Shown here: positions 24,001-34,552 of the stretch, piece after piece | How positions within the stretch are numbered: the first letter of the stretch is position 1 | How the letters are laid out: every line of letters starts with the position of its first letter | From: Aralia elata | Lineage: Eukaryota > Streptophyta > Magnoliopsida > Apiales > Araliaceae | Assembly (NCBI GenBank): GCA_034770075.1 | Contig: CM068384.1 | Coordinates: forward strand, 39,591,182-39,655,181 | Length of the DNA: 64,000 bases | Direction: 5' to 3' | Made by a program: the position numbers and the translations under genes | Notes under the pieces: model-generated | Seen by the model: the letters and a program-made list of their open reading frames with translations, nothing else | Database searches by the model: none | What the model was told of the DNA's origin: nothing

Positions 24001-24480
24001 CTTAGGCTATTCAAAGTTACCCATTTAACGAGTTTTGGACCAATGACTCCCGAACCAGACGGTTTTGGGGCATTAGGTGTACAGACACCCCCTCGGGTTT
24101 ATTTACTCGAGTAACAAAGGCCACGGTTCGAGACAAGCTGGTGGTCTGCCCCATTCATTCTTTGCTTGACCTTGCGCAAGATTCGTTTTCTTAGGCTTGA
24201 GTTACCCATGTAGCGAGTGTTAGGCCGGTGACTCCCAAACCAGACGGCTTTAGGGCACCAGATGCAGAGACACCCCCTAGGCTTAATTACTCGAGTAGCC
24301 CAGGCCACGATTCGAATCTGCTCGGGCTTCCTTTACTGTAATGCCCGTTTTCTTAGGCTTTGAGTTACCCATGTAACGAGTGTTGGGCCAGCGACTCCCA
24401 AACCAGATGGCTTTAGGGCACCAGGTGTAGAGACACCCCTCGGGCTTAATTACTCGAATAACCCAGGCCACGATTCGAGA
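24001..24480 (-). repeat. Three copies of a ~125 bp module shared with element A
   Basis: Copies begin near 24001, 24190 and 24351. Each runs from ttaggct through acccat-aacgag, gactcccaaaccaga, the hairpin GGTGT-loop-ACACC (imperfect in copy 2) and the palindrome-like TTACTCGAGTAA to aggccacg. A fourth copy lies in the 3' region of A at 52671-52795, in the same orientation relative to its element. Confidence 0.82.
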
Positions 24481-25877
24481 CATTAGCTTAATAATCATTT
24501 ATCGTCTGACTTCTTGATATTGATAATTATTGACTGCCTGACTACGTGTTAATGGCCATCAACGTCGTCATAGTTTTATACCCCATAACTGAAAGTTTGT
24601 GCAAATGCAAGTGAAGGCTGTCACATGAGGTCGATTCTGTCGCACACGTTGCTTTGAATTAAGGCTTTGTACCCGATCAAAAGGTTGAATAGCCTTCTTC
24701 GTCTAATCATACTCACGATCGTGCTCCACGGTTGCTTGTCAGAATTAATCCGATTCCTATCAAGCCAAATAAAACCCCCTTTCACGCGGATCATCGTATC
24801 CCGGGAAAACTATGCTTGACAAATGCCAGATGATCGTACCGTTGAAGATTGAATTGACATGAGGTAGCATTTGATGATGATGGTGCATGTTGATGGGATT
24901 GTTGCATGGGTGCCAATTTGCACGTCATCATTTCCTGGGTAGTTGACAAATGCCCCAGTGTTAAGTGGCTTTTCTTGTGATCTCCCTCATACTGGTTGCA
25001 TCGGTATCTCGCATCGGTATCTCGCATCGGTATCTCGATGGGCTGACAAAAGATCCGGTCCTTTGACTTGTTGGGGGTTTTTTTGATTTTTGAGATTTTT
25101 GAGATTTTTGAGAAATTTTTGAGATTTTTTTTTTTTTTTTGTGGTCGAAAATGCCCCTACTCCGGGTTCTTTGTGATTGCTAGGCCACGCCTTCACGATT
25201 CTCTAATCCTATCCTGCAAAACAAGGTCAGTGTTTGATGACAGGATAGTAATCAGAAGTTTTTAGAAAACCTTGGTACGTGGTATGGATAGCCTTCCTGC
25301 AAAACCAATGTCAGTATTCTCTTTACATTTGCAGGTGGTGTGATCACATGATACATGACATATTTATTACGATGATGATGGTATGACAGTTGTATGCCAT
25401 TTACATGACATCTATTTATTTGACTAACGATAAAAAGGCATGAAGAAACTTCCCTTTCGTTAGGTTTATTAGAGGCTGACCTATCCTAGGGTTACTCTCG
25501 CGGGCTTTTCGGCATGAAGGTCCCCAAATCTTCGCAATCTACTCGTCTGAATCCTTTTGATTGGAGCGGATCTGGGTGGTGCGTTTCCTGAGCCATCTCC
25601 GGGGAGCAGCCCCTTCGAGTCCAGTAATAAGCAACCGACAGGTTCGCCTCAGGAGGAGGTACTCTCTCAACATACATTCACATTCATCGTCCTCACCGCA
25701 TGCAAATGATTTCTTTAAAGTAAAGCCATTCCATTCAATCAATCATTCATTGGACAAAAGCACACATTCACACAACAATAAGTAAAACAAATCAAAATAT
25801 CGCACATACATACACATTTATGAGTTTTTAAAGGGTAGGATAGCATCAAGATTTGAACGCGGCTTAAGCCCTCTAAT

Positions 25878-25896
25878 GTCCCCAGCGGAGTCGCCA
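25878..25896 (-). promoter_or_regulatory. Primer binding site of J
   Basis: On the - strand TGGCGACTCCGCTGGGGAC begins two bases after the LTR end. This is the primer site commonly seen in Ogre/Tat-type elements, usually assigned to tRNA-Arg. Confidence 0.75.
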
Positions 25897-25898
25897 GC

Positions 25899-27851
25899 TA
25901 TCGACGCCGGTTTTTCGCCTTTTCCGATTTTTGTCTTTTTATTAGGTGATGTTTCGGAAAAGATCGGCATTAATGTCGACGGGGTTTTGAAAGATCGTTT
26001 TTTATGATGAGCCATTTAACCAGAGTCGCCAGTTGGTATATTTGAAATGGATGTACCAACTCATCCGGGTTTTCATTTTTTTATAAATCGATGGCTCATA
26101 TGTGACTCCGAATTGATTGGTCTGCAAACCGAGATTCATAGAGTTCGGGGGCTTGCTTAAGCGAGGGGAAGGTGTTAGGCACCCCCCGACTTCCGTGAAA
26201 CACGGTTACCGCAATCTTGATACTTTCCTATCCTTTGATTCATAAAATGTGTATACGTGTGTGTGTGTGTGTGCTTATGTGAATGTTGTGGTGAGTTCCT
26301 TCATGAGAGATGAAACATTTGGCTTTTTATTGAGAAATCGTGTTTTATTTTGGGAATGTTTTAGAACGTCGTTTCCGTTAGTATGAGAGAGCTCCTTTAT
26401 TCATGCGAAAGGTTTGATTTTACTTGTCAAAAACTATGAGATCTTTATTAGGCGTTGTTTTGGCAAAACAAGAATCTTTTAAACCTTTGTCAAAATAGGA
26501 ATCGAAATCTATACATTGCCTTCATAAAATGATGGGCAATTTCTAGGATATCTTTAACCCTATGCACAAAGGTTTAATAAAACATTTCTTATTCATAAAA
26601 GCCATTTTTGGTGATGTTTGAAAATGATTTTCTTTGGCCTTCTCGTTTAATAGGAATCGACATTCATTAGCATTTCCAATTCTTATCCTCGTGATGCTAA
26701 TATCCTACTTTGATTGATTTTAGAAAAATCTTTATTGTTTTGGTTTTGAAATCTTTTGTTTGGTGTTACAAATCAAAGTAAACATCAAAACGCGTAGGGG
26801 GATATTCACGGGCATGTAAGCCATCAAAATACCCCGAACGCCAACAATCACATATTTCACTATTACGGGGCCTTAAACCCGATTCTCGCCTTGGCGTCGT
26901 TTTAAGGCCCGACAATTACATCTTACAATAAAGGATAATCGATCCTATTACATCCACCAAAATTGTCCATCATCGGATTTGGACCACGGGGTCGCGTTCC
27001 TAGGCTCACATCCACAATTTCTACACACTCACAAAATGGATATCACAAGAATTAAACAAGCTAAAAATCACCAAATGGAGATCATCGGGTCATTAGGAAG
27101 AATTTTGTTCCATTGGGAACCCTCACTAATAATCCTCAATCCTTGTTTCCTCAATAATATACAAAGAAAACTACATATAATATAACTCGAATGACCAAAA
27201 GCTTAACAAAATGATATAACGAAAATGCTATAAAAGAGGGCTTTTCACCTTGCAAATGTTACCACAATTCGTACAAACTCGTATATTGAATGAAGTAGAA
27301 AATATATATGCTACAATCTAATCAAAAGAGTATAATTTCTCTCTTTTCTCTCCTTTCCCGAGCTATCTTTGTTGCTGTTTTTCTCTTCCTTTTCTTCCCA
27401 AAACTGCTGCTGTCCTCTCTTCCTCTTTTTTTATTTCTGTATGCAAAATGGCCAGATAAGGGGCTGACCTCGGTTTCCCCGCGCCCGCCGCGCACTTCAG
27501 CCGTCTCGCGCACTACCATTATTTTAATCGTTTGGCCGCAGATCAATCCGCGGCTGGGTGGGCTGATTTTCTCATTTGCCGAACCGCACTTCGATTCTCA
27601 TGTCGGATCATCGGTTTCTGCTGAAAGGCTTGCATTTTGCAGTCCGAGAACCGCTGGGAAACGTGCCACGTCATCCGGGAATGCCCATTTCGGACAGCCT
27701 TATTGTCACGTCAGCTTTGGTTGCCAATCATTGCGGTGGTGTTGGGCGTTCGCACTTGTGCCCATTCCCTCGCCCTCACAGGCCGGTTCATTTGACGATT
27801 TTGCCCTCCTGTCACGGTTAGTATACGAAGCGCAAAATTTGGGTGTCTACA
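25899..27851 (-). repeat. 5' LTR of element J
   Basis: Near-identical to 19067-21033. Its inner end reads TATCGACG where the other copy reads TGTCGACG, so the terminal dinucleotide has mutated. The GT microsatellite (26256-26273) differs in length from the other LTR. It is followed by the duplication gtatt. Confidence 0.9.
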
Positions 27852-28296
27852 GTATTCCTTAGCGAGCCACGTTCAGTGTACTTATTCTCCAATAAACACC
27901 TACATACTTACTTTAGTGTCTCCATACAAATGATTATGAGATCAATCATCCTCTTCCTAAGAGCAAGCAATGTATGTACTAATCTATCCGGATTCACTAA
28001 TCCCCTTTTTAGTAATCCAACGATTAGGAACGATTTTAGTTTGTGAGCTATCTAGAATTTAGATCTCATTAGCATGATCACCATCATGATTCTAAAAGCA
28101 TTGCTCAAAACTATGGGTTTATCACATTTAATATAACAGCACGATGTAGATAAAGTAAAATGCCTTTAACAAATGAATAAGATTACAAAGTATATGCTAC
28201 ATCATATCAAATATGACGGGCTTGTGTGTATACTACTTTCAAAAGGAATCAAAATACTACATTTGAATTCATGAACTTGAACAAATTATGGTAAAG

Positions 28297-28497
28297 AACT
28301 TGCTCAATACGAAGTAGAATATAGAAACTTGCATAAAAGAGCGATAGGGTTTTAGAACTTGCTCAATGAAAAGTAGAGTTAAGAAACTTGCTCAATAGAA
28401 GAGTGAAGTTCAGAACTTTGCTTTCAACGAAATAAAAAGATTAAGGGTAGAAAACTTGCTCAATGAAAAGTAGAGTTAAGAAAACTTGCCTCATGCG
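28297..28497. repeat. Short imperfect tandem repeat in the LTR of G
   Basis: The word acttgctcaatgaaaagtag, followed by agtta, recurs about five times with small changes and variable spacing, including two near-exact copies near 28355 and 28450. Confidence 0.7.
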
Positions 28498-28775
28498 TAG
28501 ATTATAAGTTAAAATTCGCGTTCCTTAATCAACCTATATATTCCGTTTATAAAGCAGTAACAATGATTAGTTACAGTATTATAAACACTTCAGGATTCAT
28601 TCTCATCCAATTTCATTTTAATATCTCAATTGTCATCTGATAATCAATAGGTATTTGCTTATCATCCATCATAGTATCTTATTATTCATTTAATACCTTA
28701 GTTTAAGCTTTAAACATGTATATGGTAACATAACATGAGCACAAAGAAAAAGAAAAAATGGCATCTCATGTTCCA

Positions 28776-28962
28776 CCGCCGAGGCGTTAGATTTCATTTA
28801 CAAAACGCCGTTGGGGCGACAATTGTAGTTCAATTTGGGCGCCGGGGCGAGGACATCGCTGGGGCGGCAATCTTAGTACATTTATACTGCCGGGACGGGG
28901 ACACCGCCGGGGCGACTATTCCTAGTGTAATTCCACCGCCGGGGCGGTGGACCCGAAACCCA
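28776..28962. repeat. GC-rich palindrome cluster in the LTR of G
   Basis: In otherwise AT-rich sequence, about seven copies of a CGCCGGGGCG-like word occur every 20-35 bases (for example CACCGCCGAGGCG, GCGCCGGGGCG and CACCGCCGGGGCGGTGG). No protein match is apparent in the frame that crosses it. Confidence 0.75.
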
Positions 28963-30775
28963 GTTCCTGCAGTTCGCGAAGAACACGAAAAATGCCAAAT
29001 TTGGCCAAAGTTTTTCATAATTCACCAATTTAATTACTACCCATTCATCATATGTGTTATAAAATCAAAACTCATTATATACACAATGATTTTAACATCA
29101 TAAACAACCTAAACAACCAATTTAAAGATTAAAATTCACTGTTCATATTTTGATACAGTTAACGTAATCAATCAATGTGAACTCATTTCTTAACCAAATC
29201 AATCCGTTTAACTTTCGTTTTCTTCGTTTTTACATTTATAAACATAATCAACCATTAATTAACCGATTAACATGAAATTCAAGCATAAATTTTCATACAT
29301 ATAAGGTATATTCAAACATTGTTTCTCTGTAAATTACAGAACTTCATTTAAACACATAATCTCATGGATTTAATTACTATAAATCATATGCAAACCATAT
29401 AAAATAGATTTATGCATGCTTACAAACATCTAACATCAGGTTATTAAACATTTAGCCATAGAAATCAATTTACAGTGAACTCAATGTACGTTCATAGAGA
29501 AGATTTAAAAGAACATAAATCAAAGTTTGAATTTAAGGAATTTACCTTGATTAGTAGCCTAGATTAAGCAAGATAATGAGATAATTTCTTCTCTCAACCC
29601 TCAATTCCTCTCAAATTTCTCTCTGTGTTTCTCTAATCTAACTTAGCAAAATAAGAACGCTGAAAATACATTATACGTAATAATAATACTAGCATAACAT
29701 GGGGTGTCAGTTAATAACTGGCTTCAACCCCCATTAAGGCCTCGTTTGGCTAATCCTTATAAGTTTTTCTTTTGGTTTATTTTAATTATCTAGTTTATTA
29801 TATAGTTTAATGTCAGAATTTTAATTAACCAAATAATCTTATTAAAATCAATAAAATAAAACAGGATAATACCATATTAAATCACATTGTCACAAAACTA
29901 AAATTCTCCTTTATTAATTATGACAAATTATTAAATCTCTAATTAATTATTAAATTAATTAGAATAACATTATGCTTATTTAAATAATACATTTAATCAA
30001 ATAAGTTCAATTAAATACATACTCTAAATATAAAAATTCTCCACATTAATTTAACTAATGTAACACATATAATTAAATTAATCTACTACAAATTCATCAA
30101 TTAATTATTTAATTCAATAATTAAATCATCGAAAAATATTTATTTAATTCAATAAATATTTAAATTAAATAACAAAAATCTCGTTCGTCACATTGTATAT
30201 ATCATCAGTTTAGATAACCTACTCTTCTATTAGATTAGATTAGATAAACCCTAGCTTAGATTAGATCTTGGGTGATTGAAGCAATTCAAGATCATTGGAG
30301 GTTTTGAATTGGAGCAAGAGAGATCAAATTTGCATTCCTAAATCCTTAACTTCTCTTTACTTCTATCTTAATTTCTCAATGTATAATCAATTGTGGATTA
30401 TGGATTTCACTTTAATCATGAATTAAACTCCATTTTGAGATTGCAATGGATCTTATTGAGTAGTTTATTTTGATATGCTTCCTTGTTAGTCTTATTAGCT
30501 ATTCTTGGATTGTCTATTAGGATTTGTGATTAATTACTTAATTGCGTAGCTAACAATTACTGTGATAATCTATATGAAATTGAGAAACGGATTATGGGTT
30601 TAGATCTGATCATAATAGCACGTGTTTGTTACTTCTACATGGCGATGGAATTCATGATTCGTGCCTAGGATAGAGATATACCTATGCACCGCATGTAATC
30701 TATTGAGAACTTGTGCTTTAACTCTTTTTAATTGTAATTCGCATAGAGATATAGTGGATTAGTTAATTAGGGTGT

Positions 30776-32681
30776 TGATGAGTGTGTTTTATATACACAA
30801 ATTGGGTACTTTTAGCCTTAATAATTTGTAAGTCTTTAGCTATTTCGTTTGGTTTTATATGTTTTCATCTTATTGTTGTGTAATGTAATTTTGTATTACT
30901 TTTATATATATTTATGTGCTTTTATGTGTTTTTACGTTGTTTTGTAGGTATTGAAATAAAGGCCCTTTGGATCGATGCATTTTTGGCTTGAATCTAGCAT
31001 TCCCGCTGCTTGTTTCTCCATTTGACCCATGATGCAATCTGAATCTCTCAAAACGCAAAGAACGAAAGTTGTAGATTTTGATCTTAGCTTTCCAGAATAT
31101 CCGGAATCATCCAATTTGAAGTTAGTATGAGAGAGTTATGGTCATTTTACCATCGGATTTTGCATGACTTTTACACAGCAGTTGCTTCGGGATCAATTTG
31201 AACCTTTCTCCGGCCATTATCTCGATTGAGCTCCAGTTATGAAAGCTTTAGAGCTACTTCTTAGCTTTTCATAGCCTACTTAATCGCCTAAATTCGAGTT
31301 CGGACGAAGAAGTTTATGGTCGTTTTTCCAGAGCTCGCCGCGGCGGGAATTTTCTACACAAATTCCTCGCCGCGGCGAGAGCTCGCCGGGGCGAGAATTC
31401 TTAGGCCAAAAAGCTCGCCGGGGCGAGCTCGTCGCGGACAGCAGCAGAGTTTTTTGGGTTTTTTTTGGTCATTTTGGAGGTGCTAAGCTAGGTTAGGGCA
31501 TCCAGGGACTTATAGCAGCTGTTGAAGGCACGAAATAGGAGGAAGAGGATATAGAAATCAGCAACTCTAGGGAGTGGAGGCTGCACATAAACATCAAAAT
31601 TGAAGAGAAATGGGCTGCAATACAAGGAATTTCCAGCAAAATCAAAGGAACAATTGAAGAAAGGTAGTACCAAATCAAGGAGGAAAGCTAGAAATCATCA
31701 ACCCTCAAGCAAGCAACGTTGGGAAATCTTCAAAAGTGGTTTTATTTCTAGTATTTTTCTTCTTATTTTGTAAATCCAATATGATGATATATAGATCAAA
31801 TTTGATGTTTATTGTAGTTACCATGAACTAGGACTCATTTGCTAAGATTTCAATGGAACCCAATACATAGTTTGAATTGAATGCTCTCTCTTTGATGTTG
31901 GTTAATTATTTGTGATTGGATATCATAATTTGTGCTTTATATATTAATTACCTTGCTAGTAATTACCTTGGGAACTTATATGGAATTGAGAGAGGAAGTA
32001 TAGGTTGAGACCTTGTTATGATATCATGTGAAAATTAGATATTCCTATGGGTAATTTATGAAATTAAGTGACGTGTGTTTTATTTATTACCTTCATGAAT
32101 GGATAATTTGATTGTATTTAGGATAGACATATACCTAAATAAACCACATGTATCCATTTGAGAATCATGCTTAATGATTTCTATTGCGAAAGTTGATAAT
32201 TGATAGGGTGATTAATGAGATTTGGTGACACGTGTCTTGTTGATTATTCTTGATATTGGATTCTTGCTAGTGTGTAGAATAGAGATATTTATACACCGCA
32301 TTGGGAAATACGTATTTGACCATCGAGAGAGGCTTGTATATACTTGTAAATTCTCGGATAACAATCCTTGTGATTTAACTAGTTGAAAAGAGAGAGTTAG
32401 GATATTCAAGTGAAGTGTTGGGGGAAATTGCAATCTTAGACTTGTTAATATTTGATTTCATTATCTTAATGCTTTCCATAGTTGTTTAATTATTTGTTAT
32501 CTTCATTAATACAAAACAACAAAAACAATCATCGCTTGTTTAAATAAGATTGAGATGATAAATGATTAGTACTTGGAAAAGACTAGTAACAATTCCTCGT
32601 GGGATCGATACTCTACTTACACTTTATTACTTGTTGACCGCGTATACTTGCGCGTAAATTGTTCATATACAAATCGGACAA
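30776..32681 (+). repeat. 5' LTR of element B
   Basis: Starts TGATGAGTGTG. It matches the right LTR until CGGACAA and then runs directly into Gag sequence, so the last three bases of the LTR are missing. A GC-rich palindrome cluster lies at 31331-31437. Confidence 0.9.
31331..31437. repeat. GC-rich palindrome cluster in the 5' LTR of B
   Basis: Five copies of CTCGCCGCGGCGAG or CTCGCCGGGGCGAG (the last degenerate) are separated by 16-20 bases of AT-rich sequence. The cluster is repeated in the right LTR at 35496-35604. Confidence 0.8.
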
Positions 32682-33605
32682 TCACCCAAGGTATAACAGT
32701 TACTTGTGATTATTGTGCTGACAATCACCCGAGTCATCAATGCACCATTAGTTTTGGGCCGGTACATTACGGTGGTGATTACCTCAATAACTATGCTTAT
32801 CCCGATTATCACCAAGATTGGGGGTATCACCCGGATTCTACATGGAGCTACAATTATGATGATCAATGTTATGCTCCAAGTCCAACTTTTGCACCGGAAT
32901 TCTCATGTCCACCTCCTATTCAAGAAGAGAAGATGTCAAACTTTGAGGAACTTGTAACCAAGATCATAACTTCGAATGAGGAGATGTTGAAAAGTCAAGA
33001 CCTATCAATTCAAAATCTTCAGAATCAGATTGATCAAATGTTCAATGTTTTAAACAACTGTCCTCAAAACAATTGGTGTAATGACATGGATTCTGAAACT
33101 TATGGTGAGCCCATGTCAAATCTGGCAACTGGATGAGCCACAAGATGTCGATAGTGGGGAGACAAGTGGGGAGCGGGAAAAAGAGGCCGAGGATCCAGCC
33201 TTGAGTTCCAACAAAGATGAGACGATTGTATTAATACCTCAAGTGCCTTCTCCACCAAAGTTCAAGAATCCAGTCAGTTTTACAAAACCGTGTCCACTTG
33301 GTAGTCATTTCTTAGGCGAGGCTCTATGTGACGATAGAGCTAGTATGAATGTGGAACCATGGTGGACCGAGGAAATGAAGATAAAAGAAGAGCCTGTTGT
33401 GCTTGACAAGCCCCAATGCCTCAATCTTATCGCAGACACAACGGAGGAAGCACCTAGCTTTTTGGCATTCAAAATTGAGAACGTATCTACAAAATGTAAG
33501 CTAGGTGACTTTAACTCAATGACCCTTACCGAGGAGAAACCCTCAATTGTCACATGGCTATCAAAGGATGGTGGGTTCCTCAATTATCGAAGGGGAATTG
33601 GATAA
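32682..33605 (+). pseudogene. Gag zinc knuckle and protease remnant of element B
   Basis: Directly after the LTR the frame encodes a zinc knuckle C-D-Y-C-x3-H-x4-C like that of A, then an Asn/Tyr-rich Gag tail. A frame change near 33110-33140 leads into a protease-like segment (P-P-K-F-K-N-P-V-S-F) in which the active-site DLGAS of A reads D-D-R-A-S. After that the sequence leaves the protease for about 85 codons of unrecognised, possibly rearranged pol sequence and ends at 33605. The open frame upstream of 32682 is LTR and not gene. No enzymatic function is possible. Confidence 0.72.
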
Positions 33606-33610
33606 AAGCA

Positions 33611-33665
33611 GGGAGTTAGTCAGGCCGAAGACTTTAAAACAAGCGCTTCTTGGGAGGCAACCCAA
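33611..33665 (+). other. Conserved post-pol segment with hairpin in B
   Basis: agtcaggc-gaagacttta, then AAGCGCTT and a hairpin TTGGG-aggcaa-CCCAA. The same segment follows the pol stop of A (55440-55490, - strand). Its retention in an element that has lost almost all coding sequence suggests a cis-acting role. Confidence 0.7.
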
Positions 33666-34340
33666 TTTTATTATTTTGATTTTGATTTTTTTTTTTTTTT
33701 TTTCAATTGCTTTTTAGTTTGTTTAATTGCATTTTAATTTCTTTAGTCAATTGCTTTCAGGTACCGAATACTAAGCAAATTGGTGTGCGCTCCCAACTTA
33801 GGGGACTTGAAAGATGATATTAATAGCGCTTGACATGTTCTCAGGGAAGTCTTCTATTTTATTTTTCCCCCTATTTCAGACATTGAGGACAATGTCAAGT
33901 TTAAGTTTGGGGGTATAGGCTTTAGTATTTAGTATTTGTGTTTTTAATATAGTATTTGTGTGTTGTTAGTGTGTTTTTTTTAAAAAAAAACAAAAAAAAA
34001 TATTTATTTATTTTTAGGATGTGTCCCTTGAGCATTGTTTTAATTTGATTTGAACTACAATTCATGGTCTATGATAAGAAATTGTTTGAATTGATTCTAA
34101 CTCATGGAAAATGGATAAATGTTGCTTAGTCTTTGTGCTTAATTGTTATTGTTGGTTATTGTGTTGCTTATGCGTTCTTTCACTCTTTTGCACCTACCCA
34201 TGAGTATTGAGCAAGTTGTATGCTTAGAGAAGGCTTTTATAACCGAATGCTTATGGGAAATATCTATAAACTCTAGAACTCGTTTAAACATCACTCGAAG
34301 CAAGGTGTCCAAATTTGTTGTGTTTGAATTGATGGTCATG
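33666..34340 (+). other. 3' region of B with an internal PPT-like tract
   Basis: Non-coding. An extra copy of the terminal tract, TTAAGTTTGGGGGTATAG, lies at 33901-33918, about 1 kb before the real PPT. T- and A-runs are at 33690-33706 and 33979-34000. Confidence 0.65.
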
Positions 34341-34552
34341 TGGTGAGTTGAGATGGAGCGTATAAAACGCACTCACTCATGGACACATGCTTAGGGGAGA
34401 TAGAGCGTAAGACGCACTCTCCTATAATTTGATGAGAAAAGAAAGAAAGTTTTTTATATCAAACCTTTTGTTGAGTTGAGATGGAGCGTAAAACGCACTC
34501 ACCCACAAGAGTAGACTTAGGATAAGATAGAGCATAAAATGCACTTACCTAA
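34341..34552 (+). repeat. Four hairpins with compensating changes in the 3' region of B
   Basis: Units at 34342-34378, 34393-34423, 34471-34504 and 34518-34552 share the order outer arm, agatggag or agatagag, inner arm, aaa or aag loop, inner arm, outer arm. Inner stems are GCGT/ACGC in units 1-3 and GCAT/ATGC in unit 4. Outer stems are GTGAG/CTCAC-like in unit 1, GGGAG/CTCTCC in unit 2 and TAAG/CTTA with TAGG/CCTA in unit 4. One unit is present in A at 52609-52637. Confidence 0.78.

Larger units (their letters stand above)
21048..25877 (-). other. Internal region of J without coding capacity
   Basis: About 4.8 kb with no retrotransposon protein motif in any frame. It holds the 70/140 bp and 98 bp arrays, three copies of a module also found in A, a pair of related segments around the word aaatgacccctgt (21514 and 23040), a T-run at 22795-22812, a gatttttga microsatellite-like run (25084-25140) and three copies of a 13-base word gcatcggtatctc (about 24998-25036). 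Open frames of 60-130 codons (for example 23274-23663) have no recognisable domain and are probably chance. Confidence 0.6.
19067..27851 (-). mobile_element. Element J: non-autonomous Ogre/Tat-type LTR retrotransposon
   Basis: Two LTRs of nearly 2 kb (19067-21033 and 25899-27851), a PBS, a PPT and the duplication gtatt (19062-19066 and 27852-27856) define a complete 8.8 kb element on the - strand. On that strand the LTR starts TGTAGACACCCAAATTTTG, a start common in the Ogre/Tat group, and the PBS is the Arg-type TGGCGACTCCGCTGGGGAC. The 4.9 kb internal region shows no gag, protease, RT or integrase on either strand, so J must use proteins of another element (a large retrotransposon derivative). 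It carries several tandem arrays. The LTR pair is nearly identical by eye, so the insertion should be recent. Confidence 0.85.
17647..28241 (-). repeat. E2: solo LTR of the H/E copia family, interrupted by J
   Basis: Two pieces, 17647-19066 and 27857-28241, join to about 1.8 kb, the full length of an E or H LTR, with no internal sequence. In + orientation it starts TGTTAGGTTTGTATATAGCG and ends ATACTACTTTCA. The duplication aaagg lies at 17642-17646 and 28242-28246. A lone LTR with matching duplications is the product expected from recombination between the two LTRs of a former full element. A TATA word (complement TATTTATA) is at 18082-18089. Confidence 0.9.
16426..30190 (-). mobile_element. 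Element G: chromovirus-like Ty3/gypsy retrotransposon, 5' end only
   Basis: Read on the - strand, the element has a long LTR (30190 to 16768, interrupted by E2), a tRNA-iMet-type PBS, a leader and the first 36 codons of a possible Gag, where I has inserted. The rest lies left of the window. The iMet primer site and long AT-rich LTR fit chromoviruses such as Tekay, but no RT or chromodomain is visible, so the lineage is tentative. To the right, the LTR abuts the Athila-type LTR C; cattg at 30191-30195 would be the duplication but its partner is off the window. Confidence 0.6.
16768..30190 (-). repeat. 5' LTR of element G, interrupted by the solo LTR E2
   Basis: The LTR occupies 16768-17646 and 28247-30190, about 2.8 kb. 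On the - strand it starts TGACGAACGAG and ends GGGGGTGTCACA. The start was placed at 30190 because a TATA word (complement of ttatatag near 29797-29804) must lie inside the LTR, and because the sequence beyond is Athila-like. An alternative start at 29709 (TGACACCCC) would leave the TATA outside. The 28247-30190 part also holds a short tandem repeat and a GC-rich cluster. Confidence 0.55.

Noticed and set aside
28735..29103. 122-codon ORF in the LTR of G
   Set aside because: Its middle is the GC palindrome cluster and its ends are AT-rich LTR; nothing conserved.
29699..29710. Alternative end of the G LTR at the TGACACCCC inverted-repeat-like word
   Set aside because: It would put the TATA-like word at about 29800 outside the LTR and leave about 480 bases of AT-rich sequence unexplained. 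It is kept only as an alternative.
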